NCBI GenBank assembly: GCA_945877045.1
Contig: CAMCQW010000053.1
Span: forward strand, 1-10,023
Length of the DNA stretch: 10,023 bases
Direction of reading: 5' to 3'
DNA from: Chryseobacterium gleum
GTDB lineage: Bacteria; Bacteroidota; Bacteroidia; Flavobacteriales_D; Crocinitomicaceae
Position numbers and translations under genes: made by a program. Every line of letters starts with the position of its first letter. Position 1 is the stretch's first letter. The notes beneath the pieces are model-generated. The model saw only the letters and a list, made by a program, of their open reading frames with translations. It did not search any database and had not been told where the DNA came from. Of this stretch, positions 6,163 to 10,023 are shown piece by piece.

Positions 6163-7092
6163 TCAGCGTTCAATTTTCGATGCAAGCAAATAAATTATCG
6201 CCATCCGGATAGCGACACCATTTTCAACTTGGTTCAAAATTATACTTTGGTCGGAATCGGCCACCTCGCTAGTGATCTCAACACCTCTATTTATTGGGCC
6301 TGGGTGCATTATTAAGATACGTTTATCTAAAGAATCAAGTAATTGCTTATTCAATCCAAATAACATCGAATATTCGCGTAAAGAAGGAAAATATTTAATT
6401 TCTTGTCTTTCTAATTGAATACGAAGCATATTAGCAACATCACACCAGTTCAATGCTTCTTTAAGATTATGAGAAATACGAATCCCAAGATCACCAATAT
6501 ACCTAGGAATTAAAGTAGTTGGACCACAAACCATTACCTCAGCGCCTAATTTTTGTAGACAATAGATATTAGACAAAGCAACGCGAGAGTGAAGAATATC
6601 TCCAACAATCACCACTTTTTTACCGGCAACATCTCCCAAAGACTCTCGGATAGAATAAGCGTCTAATAAAGCTTGGGTAGGATGCTCATGGGTACCATCC
6701 CCGGCATTGATTACTTTGGCTGAAATTCGTTGAGAGAGAAAATGTGCTGCGCCTGGATTTGGGTGCCTCATTACAACCATATCAACTTTCATCGATAATA
6801 TATTATTGACCGTATCAATTAATGTTTCCCCTTTCTTGACAGAACTACCAGAAGCACTGAAGTTTATAATGTCAGCCGATAAACGTTTCTCAGCAAGTTC
6901 AAAAGATAACCTCGTTCTGGTAGAATTTTCGAAAAATAAATTAGCAATGGTAATATCACGAAGAGAAGGTACTTTTTTAATCGGGCGATTTATTACCTCT
7001 TTAAAACTATCCGCCATTTTAAAAATTAACTGAATATCCTCATGAGTTAAATCACGAATGCCCGTTAAATGATCGACACTTAAATTATTCAT
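6163..7092 (-). CDS. pyrB: Aspartate carbamoyltransferase catalytic subunit
   Basis: ATCase joins carbamoyl phosphate and aspartate in the first committed step of pyrimidine synthesis. The carbamoyl-phosphate motif is FENSTRTR (54-61), HPTQALLD is at 137-144, and HPGPINRG is at 263-270. A conserved lysine-containing loop SVKKGET (84-90) is also present. The 309-residue length is typical of a catalytic chain. I place the start at the ATG at 7090-7092, which overlaps the end of pyrR by 8 bases and gives the usual N-terminus running into HLTGIRDL. An in-frame ATG 33 bases further upstream lies within pyrR and would add 11 non-conserved residues. No pyrI follows, so regulation by a PyrI subunit is not supported here. 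Confidence 0.96.
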   Translation of the reverse strand: MNNLSVDHLTGIRDLTHEDIQLIFKMADSFKEVINRPIKKVPSLRDITIANLFFENSTRTRLSFELAEKRLSADIINFSASGSSVKKGETLIDTVNNILSMKVDMVVMRHPNPGAAHFLSQRISAKVINAGDGTHEHPTQALLDAYSIRESLGDVAGKKVVIVGDILHSRVALSNIYCLQKLGAEVMVCGPTTLIPRYIGDLGIRISHNLKEALNWCDVANMLRIQLERQEIKYFPSLREYSMLFGLNKQLLDSLDKRILIMHPGPINRGVEITSEVADSDQSIILNQVENGVAIRMAIIYLLASKIER

Positions 7093-7633
7093 TTCCTTCT
7101 TTTGTATATAATAACACCTGATCAATTCCTTCTAATTCCTTCCAATCAACAGAAACACGTTCCATTTTCAAGGTATCGACCGTCTTTCCATAATAATCTG
7201 CTTGTATTGGTAGGTCTCTACTAAAACGACGATCAATAAGCACTAAAAGTTCAACTTTTGACGGTCGACCAAAAGTTAATAATGCATCCAATCCAGCACG
7301 TATTGTTCTTCCAGTATACAAAACATCATCAACCAACACTACTTTTTTATTCTCAATACTAAAATCAAGGTTGGTAACACTAGGAATGCGTTGTTTTTCT
7401 GTTCGTCTAAAATCATCGCGAAAAAAAGTAATATCTAAATTGCCACATTGAATAGTATGTCCTAAGATTGATTCTAATTCGGATTTTAATCGCGCAACAA
7501 CTTGGATTCCTCGGGGTTGTAAACCAATAATTACAGAGTTTGAAAAATCGTCATGTGATTCTATTAATTCATGACAAAGGCGTTTGATGGTTAATTCGAT
7601 TTGTTGTGCATTTAAAATGACCTGCTTCTCCAT
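7085..7633 (-). CDS. pyrR: PyrR bifunctional pyrimidine regulator / uracil phosphoribosyltransferase
   Basis: PyrR-family proteins are type I phosphoribosyltransferases that can make UMP from uracil and PRPP. In Bacillus they also bind pyr mRNA leaders to cause attenuation. The 182-residue length and the PRPP loop VVLVDDVLYTGRT (98-110) are typical, with IIGLQPRGIQVVARL (35-49) near the N-terminus and DRRFSRDLPIQADYYGKTV (134-152) later. The ATG is well placed because a promoter ends 5 bases before it. It is the first gene of a pyrR-pyrB pair. The transcript seems too short at its 5' end to hold a PyrR-responsive attenuator, so here it may act mainly as an enzyme or by another route; that is inference. 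Confidence 0.93.
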   Translation of the reverse strand: MEKQVILNAQQIELTIKRLCHELIESHDDFSNSVIIGLQPRGIQVVARLKSELESILGHTIQCGNLDITFFRDDFRRTEKQRIPSVTNLDFSIENKKVVLVDDVLYTGRTIRAGLDALLTFGRPSKVELLVLIDRRFSRDLPIQADYYGKTVDTLKMERVSVDWKELEGIDQVLLYTKEGNE

Positions 7634-7638
7634 CGTGA

Positions 7639-7670
7639 CAAAGATATGTTTAAATTTAAGAACGACAAAA
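7639..7670 (-). promoter_or_regulatory. Promoter of pyrRB, Bacteroidota type
   Basis: On the minus strand TTTTG (7666-7670) is followed after exactly 19 bases by TATCTTTG (7639-7646), matching the Bacteroidota -33/-7 consensus TTTG-N19-21-TAnnTTTG. The -7 box ends 5 bases before the pyrR ATG, so the transcript should start within a few bases of the start codon. It is the strongest promoter match in the window. Confidence 0.68.
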
Positions 7671-7698
7671 TAAGTAATACCAAAGACAAATATAATTT

Positions 7699-7757
7699 AG
7701 TTCAGTAACGATTGGTTTAATGCCGATATAGTTTGAAAATAGTTCAGTTATAATTGG
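7699..7757. repeat. Two imperfect 17-base direct repeats upstream of pyrR
   Basis: AGTTCAGTAACGATTGG (7699-7715) and AGTTCAGTTATAATTGG (7741-7757) agree at 14 of 17 bases. They start 42 bases apart, about four turns of the helix. Weaker similarity continues past each copy (GATATAGTTTGAAAA against CTATATTGAAAA). They lie upstream of the pyrR -33 box, between it and the end of bioF. They could be binding sites for an activator or repressor, or an old local duplication. Confidence 0.45.
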
Positions 7758-7773
7758 GCTATATTGAAAACAT

Positions 7774-7791
7774 CATCGGTATTATCCGATG
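7774..7791 (-). terminator. Possible terminator after bioF
   Basis: A 6-bp stem (CATCGG and CCGATG) with a 6-base loop sits immediately after the bioF stop and is followed on the minus strand by ATGTTTTCAATAT. The stem is short and the T run has only four bases, so termination may be partial. Confidence 0.4.
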
Positions 7792-7792
7792 C

Positions 7793-8911
7793 TTACTGCA
7801 ACTTTAAAGAAGATAAAACTGAACAAAGTAAACTTATTTCTTCCAAGGTGTTAAAAGAATGAAGACATATACGAAGACCTTGTTGCTTTATAGGAACTGT
7901 AGGATAAAGGATGGGCTTGATAGAAATGTTAGCAGCAAGTAATTGTGAAACTAAAAGCTGAATCGTATCTAAACTATCAATTTGTATCATTTTAATCGGG
8001 GAACGTGCATCGGAAGTAAGCAATCCATTAGGGATTTTAGCATTAAACCAATTTATTTTTTCTTGCAATAGTTTTTGCCTACTTGACAAATCATTAGTTC
8101 CAATCATACTAACAATCGTGTCAAAATCTTTTGGCGGAAGAGCTGTTGTATATATAAAAGGTCGAGAAAAATTAATTAGGTACTCCGTTAAATCTTTTGA
8201 CCCTAGTACCGAAGCACCATGAAATCCAAATGCCTTACCAAAAGTAATAATACGGGCAAAAATGGAATCAGACAATCCTAATTCAGCGACTAACCCAGTA
8301 CCATTTTTGCCAAAAACACCAACCGAATGTGCCTCATCTACGATTAACTTATACGACAAACTTTGGCTAAGACTTACAAGATTTTTCAATGGACTTGTAT
8401 CGCCGGTCATAGAATACAAGCTTTCTACCGCAACATAAATGCTAGCATTTTGATCAAGCTTTCCTTTTAGTCGATTTATTTTTTTCTTGAGGTCCTCTAA
8501 ATCATTATGTTTAAAAGAAAAAGCTTCCGCAAAGGATAAGCGGAATCCATCTTTCATACTAACATGAATACATTCGTCGTAAAGTATGATGTCGCCACGA
8601 AGAGGGACGCAACTAAAAAATCCAATATTGGCATTATAGCCAGAACTGAATACCAACGCAGATTCAACATTAAAATGAGACGCTAGAAATCGCTCACAAA
8701 TCTCCGCATTAGCTGAATTTCCAGACAACAATCGTGAACCTGTACTTCCTTGATATGAAGAAGAAGAAGAAGAAGTAGCTAAAATCGCATCTTTTGATAA
8801 TCCGAGGTAATCATTTGATAAAAAATCAATACCTCCTCCCTGTATAGTAAGCTGACGAAAATTACCCTCTACTTTTCGCTTTTCAAGAAGCATCAAATGC
8901 TTTTTATCCAT
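7793..8911 (-). CDS. bioF: 8-amino-7-oxononanoate synthase
   Basis: This PLP enzyme condenses pimeloyl-thioester with alanine to form KAPA in biotin synthesis. The 372-residue protein has the alpha-oxoamine synthase features: FLSNDYLGLS (30-39), GSTGSRLLSGNS (55-66), H116 for stacking on PLP, VDEAHSVG (191-198), and TFGKAFG with the PLP lysine K226. The close relative Kbl (glycine C-acetyltransferase) has a similar fold, but the position 13 bases after bioB favours BioF. The ATG at 8909-8911 gives a normal N-terminus. A run of six serines at 47-52, coded by a triplet microsatellite, lies just before GSTGSR, where E. coli BioF has a longer, mixed sequence. The biotin genes bioA, bioC and bioD are not in the window. 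Confidence 0.9.
   Translation of the reverse strand: MDKKHLMLLEKRKVEGNFRQLTIQGGGIDFLSNDYLGLSKDAILATSSSSSSYQGSTGSRLLSGNSANAEICERFLASHFNVESALVFSSGYNANIGFFSCVPLRGDIILYDECIHVSMKDGFRLSFAEAFSFKHNDLEDLKKKINRLKGKLDQNASIYVAVESLYSMTGDTSPLKNLVSLSQSLSYKLIVDEAHSVGVFGKNGTGLVAELGLSDSIFARIITFGKAFGFHGASVLGSKDLTEYLINFSRPFIYTTALPPKDFDTIVSMIGTNDLSSRQKLLQEKINWFNAKIPNGLLTSDARSPIKMIQIDSLDTIQLLVSQLLAANISIKPILYPTVPIKQQGLRICLHSFNTLEEISLLCSVLSSLKLQ
8757..8775. repeat. Triplet microsatellite (AAG)6 within bioF
   Basis: G followed by six AAG units on the plus strand reads as TCT serine codons on the coding strand. Together with a flanking TCA it gives six serines at residues 47-52 of BioF. Slippage by whole units would change only the number of serines. 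Confidence 0.9.
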
Positions 8912-8924
8912 TTATTGGATTGAC

Positions 8925-9908
8925 TTAGACATTAATTTTTGGAGATGCTACCTGTGATGATTCTTTTGCACTTAAACCTAAAATTTCAAACATTTTAGCA
9001 TCCTCGTCAAATTCAGGATTTGGTGTTGTTAGAAGTTTTTCACCCGCAAAGATAGAGCCTGCCCCTGCAAGGAAACATAAAGCTTGCGCTTCCATAGACA
9101 TTTTATTTCTTCCTGCTGATAATCGAATAACCGATTCAGGAAAAGCAATTCTAGAAGTGGCCACCATTCGAATCATCTCCCATTGTTCGATCGGTTTTTG
9201 ATCTTCCAATGGCGTTCCTTCCACAGCAACCAACGCATTAATTGGAATAGATTCCGGGGGAGTTTCCATAGCCATGTAGGACAGTAACAAACCTATTCTA
9301 TCTTCCACTGCTTCTCCCATTCCAATAATTCCTCCTGAGCAGACCGTTAAGCCAACTCTTCTAGCGTTATCGATAGTTTTTAATCGATCATCATATTGAC
9401 GAGTAGAAATAATATCCTTATAAAATTCACGGGAAGAGTCCAAATTATGGTTATAAGCAAAAAGTCCTGCATTTTTTAATCGCAACGCCTGATTTTCAGA
9501 AAGCATTCCCAATGTGCAACAAACCTCCATTCCCATTTCACTTACCGACTCAACCATTTCTATTACCTTGTCAAAATCACGGTTATCCCGTACTTCACGC
9601 CATGCTGCACCCATACACAAGCGCGATGAACCATTGCTTTGAGCTTGCCTAGCTTGTTCTACAACCGTTTCAACCGACATTAATTTATGAGCATCTAAAC
9701 CCGTATGGTATCGAGCAGCTTGAGGGCAATAGCCACAATCTTCTGGACAACCGCCTGTTTTAATACTAATTAAAGTCGATAGCTGAACTTCTTGTGGATT
9801 ATGAAATTCTCGATGAATTTGAGCTGCTTCAAATACCAATTCAAGCAATGGTTTATTATACAGAGCCAACAATTCTTTTTGATTCGAGTAATTTTTATTT
9901 ACTTTCAT
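8925..9908 (-). CDS. bioB: Biotin synthase
   Basis: BioB is a radical SAM enzyme that inserts sulfur into dethiobiotin, the last step of biotin synthesis. The 327-residue protein has the 4Fe-4S SAM motif CPEDCGYC (54-61; C54, C58, C61). The ligands of the sacrificial 2Fe-2S cluster are matched by C98, C130 or C131, C190 and R262. YNHNLDSSREFY (152-163) and RLSAGRNKMS (262-271) are also conserved. All catalytic residues are present. Its ATG follows the ispF stop by 9 bases, and bioF starts 13 bases after its own stop, so the three genes are probably co-transcribed. The tail after about residue 312 (SAKESSQVASPKINV) is less conserved. Confidence 0.97.
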   Translation of the reverse strand: MKVNKNYSNQKELLALYNKPLLELVFEAAQIHREFHNPQEVQLSTLISIKTGGCPEDCGYCPQAARYHTGLDAHKLMSVETVVEQARQAQSNGSSRLCMGAAWREVRDNRDFDKVIEMVESVSEMGMEVCCTLGMLSENQALRLKNAGLFAYNHNLDSSREFYKDIISTRQYDDRLKTIDNARRVGLTVCSGGIIGMGEAVEDRIGLLLSYMAMETPPESIPINALVAVEGTPLEDQKPIEQWEMIRMVATSRIAFPESVIRLSAGRNKMSMEAQALCFLAGAGSIFAGEKLLTTPNPEFDEDAKMFEILGLSAKESSQVASPKINV

Positions 9909-9917
9909 TTATAACAT

Positions 9918-10023
9918 TTAATCTTTTAACAATAAACAAGCTGCATAAGCTTTAATCGCACGACCCTCACCAAAAGAATCAACTTTTTCATGTGTAGAAG
10001 CTTTGATAGAGACCGCATCAATA
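9918..10023 (-). CDS. ispF: 2-C-methyl-D-erythritol 2,4-cyclodiphosphate synthase (IspF), C-terminal fragment
   Basis: Only the last 34 residues are in the window; the start lies beyond base 10023. They read IDAVSIKASTHEKVD followed by SFGEGRAIKAYAACLLLKD. VSIKA(S/T)T-EK, then a GEG turn and a closing AYA-LL strand, match the end of IspF, which makes the cyclic diphosphate in the non-mevalonate isoprenoid pathway. The stop is 9 bases before bioB, so it probably heads the biotin genes' transcript. The call rests on a short segment. Confidence 0.75.
   Translation of the reverse strand, partial: IDAVSIKASTHEKVDSFGEGRAIKAYAACLLLKD

Noticed and set aside
7090..7125. ATG at 7123-7125 as the pyrB start
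   Set aside because: It would overlap pyrR by 41 bases and add 11 residues not usual for ATCase; the ATG at 7090-7092 gives the normal length.
7687..7694. Second -7-like box TATATTTG upstream of pyrR
   Set aside because: There is no TTG at 17-23 bases upstream, and the downstream promoter is a full match; kept only as an alternative.
1..10023. Mobile elements, CRISPR array, defence genes, tRNA or rRNA
   Set aside because: None seen on either strand. All large frames are core genes with intact motifs, and no terminal repeats or spaced repeats were found.

Overview
The window looks like a piece of a Bacteroidota chromosome. It is AT-rich, and almost no start codon has a Shine-Dalgarno sequence. 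The primary sigma factor is the short, region-1.1-less type of this phylum. Several starts are preceded by TAnnTTTG, the Bacteroidota -7 element. I cannot place it below phylum level with confidence. Nearly every gene is a core housekeeping gene. I see no mobile element, prophage, CRISPR array, tRNA or rRNA, and nothing that amounts to a clearly new system.

Layout. 1-1274 (+) is the C-terminal half of priA, cut by the window edge. It converges with rpoD (1271-2140, -), sharing a TTAA that provides both stop codons; a terminator-like hairpin for rpoD lies inside priA. trpS (2288-3256, -) lies upstream of rpoD and is divergent from a plsC-gatC pair (3339-4397, +). gatC converges, one base apart, with a small zinc-ribbon gene of unknown function (4399-4761, -). 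The rest of the window is on the minus strand. In transcription order it holds an ispF end (window edge), bioB and bioF; then pyrR and pyrB; then a STAS-domain gene and rnz.

How the genes fit together. ispF-bioB-bioF are 9 and 13 bases apart and look like one operon, ending in a small hairpin after bioF. pyrR and pyrB overlap by 8 bases, behind the best promoter in the window (TTTTG-N19-TATCTTTG), which ends only 5 bases before the pyrR ATG. The STAS gene and rnz also overlap by 8 bases, and rnz uses a TTG start. plsC and gatC are 9 bases apart.

The points most worth a second look are regulatory. They are the nearly leaderless pyrR promoter with two 17-base repeats 42 bases apart upstream, the recurrence of TAnnTTTG abutting start codons, mutually exclusive hairpins between trpS and rpoD, a perfect AT-rich dyad upstream of the zinc-ribbon gene, and a serine-coding triplet microsatellite in bioF.
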